Assembly (NCBI GenBank): GCA_034432655.1
Contig: DAOUBP010000093.1
Span: 1-55,850, forward strand
Direction of reading: 5' to 3'
From: DAOUBP01 sp034432655
GTDB lineage: Bacteria; Chloroflexota; Anaerolineae; CG2-30-64-16
Length of the DNA: 55,850 nucleotides
Shown here: piece by piece, positions 48,475 to 55,850 of the stretch
Layout: every line of letters begins with the position of its first letter
How positions within the stretch are numbered: position 1 is the first letter of the stretch
Notes under the pieces: generated by a model
Database searches by the model: none
What the model was told of the DNA's origin: nothing
What the model saw: only the letters and a program-made list of their open reading frames with translations
Translations under genes and position numbers: made by a program

Positions 48475-49643
48475 CGCGCCCGCTTCTCCTCAAACAACTG
48501 CTCGTAGGCGTCCACCGTGCGCGCCAGCTCGAACATGCGCATGATCTCCGCGCGCGGCTTGACGTAGGCCGGGCGGTTCTTCAGCACCTTGATGATGCCC
48601 CTCGCCAACCCCTCGGCATCGGCCACGGGCACGATCTCGCCCATGCCGGTCATGGTCACGGGCACGCGCACACCGGGCAGGTTAGTCGCCACGACGGGCG
48701 TGCCGCACATGAACGCCTCCACCTGCACCAGGCCGAACGACTCCGTGTTGTTGATGGAAGCCACCGTGATCACGTCGCACAGGGCGAAGAAGTCGGCCAT
48801 CTGCGCCGGATTCAACGTGCCCAGAAAGGTCAAATAAGGCTGATATTGCCGGATCAACGGCTGCAGGTCGTCCCAAATGGTCTCGCCGATCACGTCCTTG
48901 CCGTACGGGCCGGCGAAAAGGATGCGGACGTTGGGGATCTCCTTCAGGATGTACGGGAGCGCGTTGATCAGGTAGCCGGCGCCCTTTTCGTAGGCGAAAC
49001 GCGCCGCAAAGCCGATCACCTTTTGCGCAGCTCCTTCAGGTTGGCCGTCCAGGTGACCGATGCGCTGCTTCAAGGCAGCGATCCCTTCCGGGGTGGGGTC
49101 AGGGATGATGACGGGCGGCAGGATCACGCGCACTTTGGAGTCCAGAAAGCGGGACAGGAAGGGCGAATGCCGCGCGAAGTCTTCGGTGTAGGCTACGATT
49201 GTGTCGGCCAGCCGGCCGGCCAGCAGGTTGTCCCAGAAGGTGACCCGGTCGACGATCCGGCCGTACCAGAGGGGCGGCATCTGCAGGTCGCAGTGGTAGG
49301 TCAGGATCGGCCGGCGGCCGGCCAGCCGCGCCAGGAGGGTCGCCAGCGCGGCCTCGACCTGCGGCAGATGGATGCTGATCACCTCGTGGGCCAGCATCTC
49401 GCGCAGGGCGATCGGGATGAAGGTGGGCATGAAGACGCCCTTGTTGAGCCGGAAGGCCACCGGCGCGCGCACGATCCGCACCCCATCCATGCGTTCTTCC
49501 GCCGGCAAGGACCGGGCATAGCGAGAGGTCAGGACGGTCACCTGGTGGCCGCGTTCGGCCAGGGCCCGCGCCAGCCGTTCGACATAGATCGTCAGGCCGC
49601 TCACATGCGGCCGGTAATAAGTCAGGACGAAAAGGATCTTCAC
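48471..49643 (-). CDS. Glycosyltransferase family 4 (group 1)
   Basis: A 390-residue GT-B enzyme transferring a sugar from a nucleotide donor on the cytoplasmic face. The N-terminal acceptor domain begins KILFVLTYYRPHVSGLTIYV. The donor domain has FAARFAYEKGAGYLINAL and the retaining-family E-x7-E element in NNTESFGLVQVEAF. GTG start at 49643 overlaps the epimerase stop by 4 nt. The start and stop both overlap neighbours, marking a tightly coupled operon core: epimerase, GT4, methyltransferase. Confidence 0.92.
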   Translation of the reverse strand: MKILFVLTYYRPHVSGLTIYVERLARALAERGHQVTVLTSRYARSLPAEERMDGVRIVRAPVAFRLNKGVFMPTFIPIALREMLAHEVISIHLPQVEAALATLLARLAGRRPILTYHCDLQMPPLWYGRIVDRVTFWDNLLAGRLADTIVAYTEDFARHSPFLSRFLDSKVRVILPPVIIPDPTPEGIAALKQRIGHLDGQPEGAAQKVIGFAARFAYEKGAGYLINALPYILKEIPNVRILFAGPYGKDVIGETIWDDLQPLIRQYQPYLTFLGTLNPAQMADFFALCDVITVASINNTESFGLVQVEAFMCGTPVVATNLPGVRVPVTMTGMGEIVPVADAEGLARGIIKVLKNRPAYVKPRAEIMRMFELARTVDAYEQLFEEKRAR

Positions 49644-50665
49644 GCGAACAGTTCCCGATTGGCCTCTACCCAGCGCACGAGGCGGGCGATCCCCTCGCGC
49701 ACGCCGATCCCCGGCGACCAGCCGAACTCGCGCTCGGCCTTGCGGATATCGGCGATGAACACCGGTTGATCACCGGGACGCCAGTCTCGATACGCGGCCG
49801 GCACCACCTGGTAACCGATCAGCTCGCTCAGCAACGGCCCGAACTCGGCCCAGATGGACAGCGTGTTGGCCGGGCCGCCGCCCAGGTTGTACACCTGGCC
49901 TTTGGTCGTCTCGATGTGCGTCGTGGCCAACTGAAAGGCCCGCACCAGGTCGTCCACGTGCAGCAGGTCGCGCACCTGCTTGCCGTCGCCGTAGATGGTG
50001 ATCGGCCGGCCGGTGACCGCGGCGATGACGAACCACGCCACCCATCCCTGATCTTCGACCCCCATCTGCCTTTGGCCGTAGATACAGCTTTGCCTGAAGA
50101 CAACGGATTTCAAGCCGTAGATGCGGGCATAGTCGCGCACGTACTGGTCGGCCGCGCCCTTGGAACACCCGTAGGGGCTGTGGAAGTCGAGCGGCCGCGT
50201 CTCGGGCACGCCGTCGGGATAGTCGGGCAACACGTAGCGGGTGGGCAGCTCGATCGCGTGCGCGTCCTCCATGCCGCCGTACACCTTGTTGGTCGAGGCA
50301 AAGATGAAGACGGGGTCGTGCGCGGCGTGGCGCGCGGCCTCCAACACGTTGAACGTGCCCAGTGCGTTGATCTCGAAGTCGGTGCGCGGGTCTGCCACCG
50401 AGGTCGTGACAGCAGTCTGGGCCGCCAGGTGGTAGATCGCCTCCTGCCCCGCGGCCGCGCGCAGGATGGCCGGGTAGTCACGAATGTCGCCCTGGACGAA
50501 CTCAAAAGCTGTTGGGCCGAAGGTCTCTTGCAGCCAGGCCAGGTTGGCCGCGCTGCCGCGCCTGGACAGGTTATCGAACAGAGTGACTTTGTGCCCCGCC
50601 TGAACACAAGCGGCTGCCAGATTACAGCCGATGAACCCCGCCCCGCCGGTGATGAGTATACGCAT
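49640..50665 (-). CDS. NAD-dependent sugar epimerase/dehydratase (CDP-paratose/tyvelose epimerase-like)
   Basis: A 341-residue extended short-chain dehydrogenase. The cofactor motif is TGGAGFIG at residues 6-13. The catalytic Tyr-x-x-x-Lys is in SPYGCSKGAAD. FRQSCIYGQRQMGVEDQGW is typical of the CDP-tyvelose (paratose 2-) epimerase branch, so the product may be an epimerised deoxysugar nucleotide. ATG at 50665 has AAGGAG upstream; the frame extended to 50728 reads into repeat DNA. It heads an eight-gene minus-strand unit ending at 31989. A repeat array occupies its upstream region. Confidence 0.9.
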   Translation of the reverse strand: MRILITGGAGFIGCNLAAACVQAGHKVTLFDNLSRRGSAANLAWLQETFGPTAFEFVQGDIRDYPAILRAAAGQEAIYHLAAQTAVTTSVADPRTDFEINALGTFNVLEAARHAAHDPVFIFASTNKVYGGMEDAHAIELPTRYVLPDYPDGVPETRPLDFHSPYGCSKGAADQYVRDYARIYGLKSVVFRQSCIYGQRQMGVEDQGWVAWFVIAAVTGRPITIYGDGKQVRDLLHVDDLVRAFQLATTHIETTKGQVYNLGGGPANTLSIWAEFGPLLSELIGYQVVPAAYRDWRPGDQPVFIADIRKAEREFGWSPGIGVREGIARLVRWVEANRELFA

Positions 50666-50705
50666 GAAAGAGCCTTCTCCTTGGCGAATCGTTCGCAGAC
50701 ATTGT

Positions 50706-50816
50706 CGTAGTAGAGACGTTGCATGCAACGTCTCTACTACGGCAACGTCTCTACTACGACAACGTCTCTACTACGGCAACGTCTCTACGGCAACGTCTCT
50801 ACGGCAACGTCTCTAC
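50706..50816. repeat. 36-bp perfect palindrome plus tandem half-copies
   Basis: 50706-50741 is a perfect palindrome with core TAGAGACGTTGCATGC and its mirror. The arm CAACGTCTCTAC recurs at 50726, 50743, 50760, 50777, 50791 and 50805, with spacings 17, 17, 17, 14 and 14 bp. It fills most of the gap upstream of the glycan operon. A second, isolated palindrome of the same core is at 39779-39808. No clear promoter could be placed between the array and the epimerase gene. Confidence 0.9.
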
Positions 50817-50859
50817 GCGACGACGACATCGTTATGACAACATATTTACAGGCATATCG

Positions 50860-51084
50860 CTACTTGTTGATCCTGGACAACAGGTTCAAGATCAACGTCA
50901 ACAGCAGGCTGACCAGGAGCATGGTGCCCAACGGGATGTAAACCGTCAGGTTCTCCCGCTGGATCACGATGTCACCGGGCAGCCGGCCCAGCCCGGGGAG
51001 CTTGCCGACCAACACCAGCAGAAGGCCCAGCAAGAGCAACCCGCCGCCGAGGTAGATCAGCAACCGACCGAGACCTTCCAACAT
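50860..51084 (-). CDS. DUF2905 family small membrane protein
   Basis: A 74-residue protein with two hydrophobic helices (about residues 4-26 and 50-70) separated by LPGLGRLPGDIVIQRENLTVYIPLG, which is the DUF2905 signature (given in parts: GRLPGDIVI and RENLTVYIPLG). No function is established for the family. The ATG at 51084 has GGAGG at 7-nt spacing; an ATG at 51114 would overlap the upstream gene. It follows the flippase-like gene closely and is probably co-transcribed with it. Confidence 0.88.
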   Translation of the reverse strand: MLEGLGRLLIYLGGGLLLLGLLLVLVGKLPGLGRLPGDIVIQRENLTVYIPLGTMLLVSLLLTLILNLLSRINK

Positions 51085-51106
51085 CCGCCCACCTCCGATG
51101 ATGGGA

Positions 51107-52177
51107 TCATTCATCCCCTTGCGCCCGCGGGGAACGCGCCCGCCAACGCTGCATGACCTGTCCCAACGAGGTGCCGTGTATCCACAGCGCGACCACCCCT
51201 GAAGCGCACAAGGTCAGATAGTTCGTGGCGTGCCACAGAAGGGCAAAACTGACCGCCTGATCCTTGGGCACCCCGAACTGCATCACAGCCCAGGCCGCCC
51301 AGTAATGAAACACGCCGATGTAGCCGGGGGAAGAGGGCACGAGCATCCACAGGGTGGTCACTACCACAGCAAACGCCATGGCAGTCACGGGGGCCTCCAG
51401 CCGCAGCGCAATGCCGGCCGACCAGGCCATGCCGATGACGCCCAGCCAGCCGATGAGGGAGACCAGGATCAGCCAGATGCCCAGCCGGCCGCGCAAGGTG
51501 GCAAACCCGTCCACCAGGTGCCCGATGGCATCGTAGATCTGCGGCCGGTCCAGGATGCGCACCCGGCCAAAAAGCCAGCGCGCCATCCGCAGCAGGCGCT
51601 CCTTCCAAAAAGACAGGATCAGCATCGCCAGGGCGGCCGCCAGCGCGGCCCAGGTGATCCCGCGCGCCACCTCTGCCAACCCCTCGGGCAGGGACACAAA
51701 GGGCAAAAGCACGGCCAGCACCACGATCAGGGTCAGCAGGTCCAGCAGGCGTTCTACGATGATGGTGGAGAATGTGCGGGCGACGCTCACCGGCTGCTCG
51801 CTGACCAACAGCACCAGCCGGGCGAGCTCACCCGCCCGGGCCGGAAACACGTTGCTGGCCAGATAGCCCGCGCACATGGCCGTGAAAACCGAGCTGAAAG
51901 GCAACCGATGCTCCGGCAGGAACAGCCACTGCCAGCGCCATGCCTTCAGGAAGAGCAGGGCCACCGTAATCACCACGCCGGGGATCAACCACCCGTAGTT
52001 CGCCTGACGCAGCGCGCCCAACAAATCGGCGAAATTGATGCCGCGCAGCGCCAATGCCAGGAATCCGAGGCTGATTCCCACTTCGAGGCCGCGTTGCAGC
52101 AAGGCCCGCGGCCTTTTGGCGGCCGGCCTCACAGCCGATGTCTCCGATTCGACTTGCGCCAAGACAACGTCCCTCAA
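51107..52177 (-). CDS. Lysylphosphatidylglycerol synthase TM region / AglD-like (UPF0104) membrane protein
   Basis: A 356-residue protein with about 8-9 hydrophobic segments in the flippase-like domain of UPF0104 proteins. Typical features are LKAWRWQWLF near residue 82, FPARAGELARLVLL near 115, IIVERLLDLLTL near 143 and VPSSPGYIGVFHYWA near 285. Relatives include archaeal AglD and the membrane half of MprF, linked to lipid or lipid-linked-sugar handling. No synthase domain is attached. It lies at the head of the minus-strand glycan region and may serve the same pathway. Confidence 0.85.
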   Translation of the reverse strand: MRDVVLAQVESETSAVRPAAKRPRALLQRGLEVGISLGFLALALRGINFADLLGALRQANYGWLIPGVVITVALLFLKAWRWQWLFLPEHRLPFSSVFTAMCAGYLASNVFPARAGELARLVLLVSEQPVSVARTFSTIIVERLLDLLTLIVVLAVLLPFVSLPEGLAEVARGITWAALAAALAMLILSFWKERLLRMARWLFGRVRILDRPQIYDAIGHLVDGFATLRGRLGIWLILVSLIGWLGVIGMAWSAGIALRLEAPVTAMAFAVVVTTLWMLVPSSPGYIGVFHYWAAWAVMQFGVPKDQAVSFALLWHATNYLTLCASGVVALWIHGTSLGQVMQRWRARSPRAQGDE

Positions 52178-52440
52178 CCAGACTCGTCATCACCAGCATC
52201 ACACCGGAGGATTAAAATAGACTGAAAGGCAAACCGGTTCATCTTGACGATTTGTCAAGACATGCTGGCCCGCAAGAGCAGACGGTTACTGATGACGCTC
52301 GATTATAACATTAGCAGCACGCATCGCCAAAGCGGGCGGGCTCCACACTCGTTCAGCGCCTGCTGGCGCGCGACGAGAGGGATGCCGTGCCTGATCCCGG
52401 TTTCGCGCGGTTTCTTCGCAGTGGCGATCGGGGATCGCTC

Positions 52441-52569
52441 GGGCGAGGCCGATGGTCACTACCGCCTGGGACAGACCGCCGCCAGGGTGGAGGCGCAGCA
52501 AGAGGCGCTGCGCCAACTGCGAACGGCGCTAAGCCTGACGCACGAGATCGGCGAGACGCTGCTGCTCCC
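52441..52569 (+). pseudogene. Possible TPR-protein remnant
   Basis: In one frame the sequence reads DGHYRLGQTAARVEAQQEAL and then LRTALSLTHEIGETLLL, which fits one or two tetratricopeptide helices of the kind found in large AAA/LuxR or SARP-type regulators. No start, no flanking domains and no intact frame extend it. It lies in the 522-bp gap between the flippase-like gene and the USP-DUF389 gene. The remainder of the gap (52178-52440 and 52570-52592) shows nothing recognisable. Confidence 0.3.
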
Positions 52570-52592
52570 AGGCCGCCCCAGCGCTACGTTCA

Positions 52593-52622
52593 GTTCACGA
52601 AATGACGTTCGGCATAGTATAA
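52593..52622 (+). promoter_or_regulatory. Predicted promoter of the USP-DUF389 gene
   Basis: TTCACG (52593-52598), 18-bp spacer, TATAAT (52617-52622); start near 52629, about 70 nt ahead of the GTG at 52700. Confidence 0.55.
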
Positions 52623-52699
52623 TGTCGTCCGTCTGCGGCGTCTGGCCTGGCAGGCATCGCCAGCGCACTGAAGACCAAACCCAGCCTGGAGCACTCAGC

Positions 52700-55069
52700 G
52701 TGTCGTGGTTCTCAAAGATCAGCGGGGGCAGTCGCGAGCCTCTGGCGGGAGGCAGGGTGATCGCCTTCGATCTGCCGCCCGGCCTGCGGCGGCCGGTGCT
52801 GCTCACCCTGGCGAACCCGGCGCATGCGGCTGCCCTGACGGAAATCGCTGCCCGCATCGCGGCTGCGCGCCAGACCGCGGTGGTGCTGCTGCACATCGTG
52901 CGGCCGCGCGCCGCCGATCAGCCGCAACCAACGGGCGATCCCACGGCGTGGCCCGCGCTTGCGGCCGGTCTGGCGGTGATGCGCCAGGCCGGCGGCACGG
53001 TGGGCTGGATCGTCCGAACAGGCGATGATGTCGGCCGCGCGATCCGGGAAACGGCTGCCGACCTGCGCGCCTCCCTCATTATCCTGGGCTGGCGCGGCAC
53101 CGATCCGCAGCGAAGCGCGTCGTTGGCCGAGGTCCTGGAAGATCCGCTGTGCGATGTGGCAGTGGTGAGCACCGGCACACACAGGACGTCCCGCCGCATC
53201 CTGGCGTCCATCGGGCCGGGACCCCATGCGGCGCTGGCCGCGCGCCTGGCCGGTGAGATCGCTTACGGCGCCGGGCAGGCTTCCATCACAGCGCTGCACG
53301 TCGTGCAGCCAGGCCATCCGGCGCCGCAGGTGTTCACAGCCGCCGCGCGTCAGTTCCGCCGCGCCCTGGGCCGAGACCTCCCGGCCGCCGACATCGTGCG
53401 CAAGACGATTGTCAGCGACGATGTCGCACAAGCGATCCTGGAAGAACTCACAACCGGCTACGACATCGTGCTGCTGGGTACATCCCGCGAGGCGTTGATT
53501 GACCGGCTGGCGTTCGGCGACGTGCCCCAACGGATCGCGCAAGAAAGCCCGGCAACCGTGGTCGTCGCGCGGCGGCACATGCCGATGGCGACGCGCATGC
53601 TGCGCGAGACCTGGCAGGCGCTCACAGACGCGCTGCCCACCCTCTCCGCGGACGAGCGCGCCGAAGTACAAACCGCCATCCGCCAGGGCGCGCGCGGCCG
53701 CGCCGACTTCTTTGTCATGATCGGCCTGGCCGCCGTGCTGGCAACCCTGGGCCTCCTGCTGAACAGCCCCGCGGTGATCATCGGCGCGATGCTCGTGGCC
53801 CCGCTCATGTCGGCGATGGTGGGGCTGGGTCTGGGCCTGGTCGAGGGCGACACCGACCTGCTCCGCGTCGCCTCTTGGGCCTCATTTCGTGGCATGGTCC
53901 TGGCGATCGCGGTGGGCGCTCTATTGGGCCTGGTGATTCCCGACGCGTCTGCGACGGCTGAGGTCATGAGTCGCGCCCGGCCGAGCCTGCTCGACCTCGG
54001 CGTAGCGCTGGCATCGGGCGCGGCGGGCGCTTACGCGCTGTGCCGCAAGGAGGTCTCGGCCAGTCTCGCGGGGGTTGCCATCGCGGCGGCCCTGGTGCCG
54101 CCGTTGGCCACCGTCGGGATCGGGTTGGCCCTGGGCCGCGGCGACATCGCGGGCGGCGCGCTCTTGCTCTTCCTCACGAACCTGATCGCCATTGCGGCAG
54201 CCGGCAGCCTGGTCTTCCTCATGCTTGGCTTCGCACCGGCAGCCAGCCAGAAGGCCCAGCGCAACGTGTTGCGTCGCGGGCTGGCCGGCGCGGTCGCGTT
54301 GCTGGCGGTGGTCACGATCATCCTGGGCATCCTCACCGCCCAGGCGGTGAGGTCCGCACGCCTGGATCGCACAGTGCAGGCTGCCGTCAGAGACGAAATC
54401 GCAGCGCTGCTGCCCGGCAGCGAATTTGTGGAACTGAAACAGGCGGCGCGCGAGGACGGGACCCTGCAACTGGCCGTGACCGTGCGTTCGTCCGAGCAGT
54501 ATCCTTACGCGACGGTGCTGGCGTTTCAGCGCGGGGTCGCCGCCCGGATCCAGCGGCCGGTCGCGCTGCTGCTCAACGTGATACCGGCCACCCGGCTGGA
54601 CTCATTGGCGCCGCCCACCTTCACGCCCATGCCCACCCCAACAGGGACAGCCACCCAGGGACCGAACGCGACCACGACCGCGTCGCCCACGGCCACGCCG
54701 CCGCCAACCGCCACGGCTACGGCGACAGCCACGCCGACCCCCACGCCCACACCGACGGCGACCGCGACCGCTACGGCCACCCCCTCACCGACGGCGACCG
54801 CGACGGCCACGCCGCGGCCGACGCCCGGGGTTGCCGTGATCGCCAGCCCCAACGGCCAGGGGGTCTACCTGCGCAGCACGCCCGGCGGGGCGGTGATCGG
54901 CGCAGTCGGCGAAGGCACGCCGGTGATCCTGCTGGGCGAACGCGCCGAAGCCGGCGGCCGGATGTGGGCAAGGGTCCTGGTCCCCGGCAAGCCGGGCGGT
55001 TGGATCGCCCTGGACTATCTGGCGCTGATTCCGATGAGCCCCCCATATACCCCCACCCCGGGAGGCTGA
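52700..55069 (+). CDS. Multi-domain membrane protein: two universal-stress domains, DUF389, Thr/Pro linker, SH3
   Basis: A 789-residue protein from the GTG at 52700, which has GGAG 8 nt upstream. The frame stays open to 52244 but that part lacks a domain. Residues about 12-145 and 158-295 are tandem UspA-like domains, the second with VLLGTSREALIDRLAFGDVP. Residues about 330-545 are a DUF389 membrane domain of six hydrophobic segments, with NSPAVIIGAMLVAPLMSAMVG. A soluble part follows, then a Thr/Pro/Ala-rich linker (about 637-710) and a bacterial SH3 domain (about 711-780) with GQGVYLRSTPGG. It probably links a nucleotide-binding cytoplasmic sensor to something in the cell wall. Its role is unknown. 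Confidence 0.82.
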   Translation: MSWFSKISGGSREPLAGGRVIAFDLPPGLRRPVLLTLANPAHAAALTEIAARIAAARQTAVVLLHIVRPRAADQPQPTGDPTAWPALAAGLAVMRQAGGTVGWIVRTGDDVGRAIRETAADLRASLIILGWRGTDPQRSASLAEVLEDPLCDVAVVSTGTHRTSRRILASIGPGPHAALAARLAGEIAYGAGQASITALHVVQPGHPAPQVFTAAARQFRRALGRDLPAADIVRKTIVSDDVAQAILEELTTGYDIVLLGTSREALIDRLAFGDVPQRIAQESPATVVVARRHMPMATRMLRETWQALTDALPTLSADERAEVQTAIRQGARGRADFFVMIGLAAVLATLGLLLNSPAVIIGAMLVAPLMSAMVGLGLGLVEGDTDLLRVASWASFRGMVLAIAVGALLGLVIPDASATAEVMSRARPSLLDLGVALASGAAGAYALCRKEVSASLAGVAIAAALVPPLATVGIGLALGRGDIAGGALLLFLTNLIAIAAAGSLVFLMLGFAPAASQKAQRNVLRRGLAGAVALLAVVTIILGILTAQAVRSARLDRTVQAAVRDEIAALLPGSEFVELKQAAREDGTLQLAVTVRSSEQYPYATVLAFQRGVAARIQRPVALLLNVIPATRLDSLAPPTFTPMPTPTGTATQGPNATTTASPTATPPPTATATATATPTPTPTPTATATATATPSPTATATATPRPTPGVAVIASPNGQGVYLRSTPGGAVIGAVGEGTPVILLGERAEAGGRMWARVLVPGKPGGWIALDYLALIPMSPPYTPTPGG
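54631..54828 (+). repeat. Thr/Pro/Ala low-complexity coding repeat
   Basis: Short degenerate units of GCNACN and CCNACN codons (TATATP, TPTPTP). They encode the extended linker between the membrane part and the SH3 domain, typical of wall-spanning spacers. Confidence 0.8.
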
Positions 55070-55504
55070 AGCGATCTGCGATGGCCGGGGAGGCGGGGTC
55101 CAACCGGCTGTGGGAACTGGCGCTGGATCCACTGGAAGCGCAGGCCGCCATCTGCTGCGGCGCATAAAAAAGGAGATGATCCGCTTCGCCGGCAGCCCCA
55201 TTTTCCGCGCGCGCCGGCCGGACGGTCGAATATCCCCTCCCCTACGGCCGGCTGTTGGCCGCCAGAGCGGCGCCGTGCGCATCAGCGCGGGCGAGGTGAT
55301 GGCCGCGGCCGTGTAGCGAGACAACCCTCCCATGGGCTCCAGGCCTGCGGGAGGCCGTTTGCAGTTTGGGCCCATGATAGTGTACGATTTGCTCATGCGC
55401 CAAATCTGAAACGGCAGAATTTCTAACGGAGGGCATTTGATGTATACAACCCTCCAGACGCCAGTATTCGCTGCAGGAAAAAGCACTGCTTGGTGGAACA
55501 CCCC
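55070..55504. other. Intergenic region without a supported gene
   Basis: This 435-bp stretch holds no gene I can support. A 46-codon frame starts at 55176 right after AAAAAAGGAG, but the Shine-Dalgarno touches the ATG and the peptide has no recognisable pattern. Past 55360 the base composition becomes more AT-rich, as expected for a promoter region of the gene beginning at 55505. No convincing -35/-10 pair was found. Confidence 0.4.
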
Positions 55505-55850
55505 ATGAGACTCGATGCAGGAAACCGACCGCTCTTCGGCGGGCACGAGACCTTCGTCTTTCGCTACGGCTGGCTCAAAAAAGGGGTGGATGCCCTCGCC
55601 GCCGACCCGACCGTTTTCAAGCGCGACGAAGCCCTGGTCGTCCTCGGCGTGGGCAAGAACATGGTGCGCTCCATCCGCTACTGGTGCCTGGCCACCGGTC
55701 TGTTTGCGGAGGGCGACAGGCACCATCCCGGGCTTCGGTTGACGCCTCTGGCCGTGCGTCGCGACATCAAGCGCAGCGGCTTTCGCATCCATGCCAGACA
55801 CGGCGTGCCGGTCTATCAGTGCAACGTTGTGCTCCCTTACCGCAGCATCC
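55505..55850 (+). CDS. DUF4007 family protein, start only (runs off the window)
   Basis: An open frame of 115 codons reaches the window edge. Residues 10-75 match DUF4007 closely: FGGHETFVFRYGWLKKGVDA and ALVVLGVGKNMVRSIRYWCL. To my recollection, these proteins occur beside DndC-like sulfurtransferase genes and in defence islands. After about residue 83 the sequence (RRDIKRSGFRIHARHGVPVY) no longer resembles the family, which normally continues with a DPYLEDPATLWLLHW-type motif. The 3' part may be a divergent variant, a rearranged gene or a joining error. The ATG follows GGTGGA. Confidence 0.72.
   Translation, partial: MRLDAGNRPLFGGHETFVFRYGWLKKGVDALAADPTVFKRDEALVVLGVGKNMVRSIRYWCLATGLFAEGDRHHPGLRLTPLAVRRDIKRSGFRIHARHGVPVYQCNVVLPYRSI

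Noticed and set aside
52244..52699. 152-codon N-terminal extension of the USP-DUF389 protein
   Set aside because: The TATAAT-type promoter (52617-52622) and GGAG before GTG 52700 lie inside it, and the added residues show no domain continuous with the Usp fold.
55110..55316. Small gene after the USP-DUF389 gene
   Set aside because: The AAAAAAGGAG touches its internal ATG with no spacing, and the peptide shows no family pattern or hydrophobic segment.

Overview
The window is a GC-rich bacterial chromosome segment, most likely from a Chloroflexota member of the Anaerolineae/Caldilineae type. That assignment rests on gene content: two very large DUF2298 ('YYY') membrane proteins, large membrane glycosyltransferases, SH3-type lipoproteins and MttB-family paralogues. 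It is an inference, not a measured phylogeny. About 40 genes are supported. No rRNA, tRNA or CRISPR array was recognised.

Left part (1-7900): a GntR/FCD regulator diverges from a five-gene operon: MttB-type methyltransferase, divergent Cys/Met-metabolism PLP enzyme, class I aminotransferase, second MttB-type methyltransferase, MFS transporter. The intergenic region has two facing sigma70-like promoters and a perfect 12-bp inverted repeat over both. Inside the operon's predicted 5' leader lie nine tandem 31-bp units, each with a 16-bp palindrome. This looks like an uncharacterised catabolic system for a methylated amino acid or betaine and is the best candidate for something new here.

Middle (7900-31600): mostly housekeeping. 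It holds a repeat lipoprotein, DegV, a LysM/L,D-transpeptidase, a PPi-type phosphofructokinase with a structured leader, an M24 peptidase, a D-2-hydroxyacid dehydrogenase, a 5'-nucleotidase-like enzyme, an acyl-CoA-binding protein with sucCD, a DUF5678 protein, a CCA-adding/HD enzyme, a PP2C-type phosphatase, a small P-loop protein, secDF, a zinc dehydrogenase, a lipoprotein, an FmdB zinc ribbon, a D,D-carboxypeptidase, an RluB-Cmk fusion and PlsC. Many of these have near-consensus promoters with exact 17-bp spacers.

Right part (31600-52200, minus strand): a roughly 19-kb surface-glycan cluster. It encodes a sugar epimerase, GT4, methyltransferase, a 1228-residue membrane glycosyltransferase carrying a DUF104-like segment, Gfo/Idh oxidoreductase, GT2, two GT-C/DUF2298 fusions, and upstream a DUF2905 protein and an AglD-like flippase-type protein. 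Four-base stop/start overlaps indicate coupled translation. GT2 probably makes a polyprenyl-phosphate sugar donor for the GT-C enzymes.

Right edge (52200-55850): a relic-bearing gap, a protein fusing two universal-stress domains, DUF389 and an SH3 domain, then the start of a DUF4007 gene of the type found in defence islands.

The segment is rich in small repeats: heptanucleotide tandem arrays inserted in reading frames, GTAGAGACGTT palindromes, a two-hairpin dispersed element present twice with compensatory changes, and a MITE-like element with 30-bp imperfect inverted ends.
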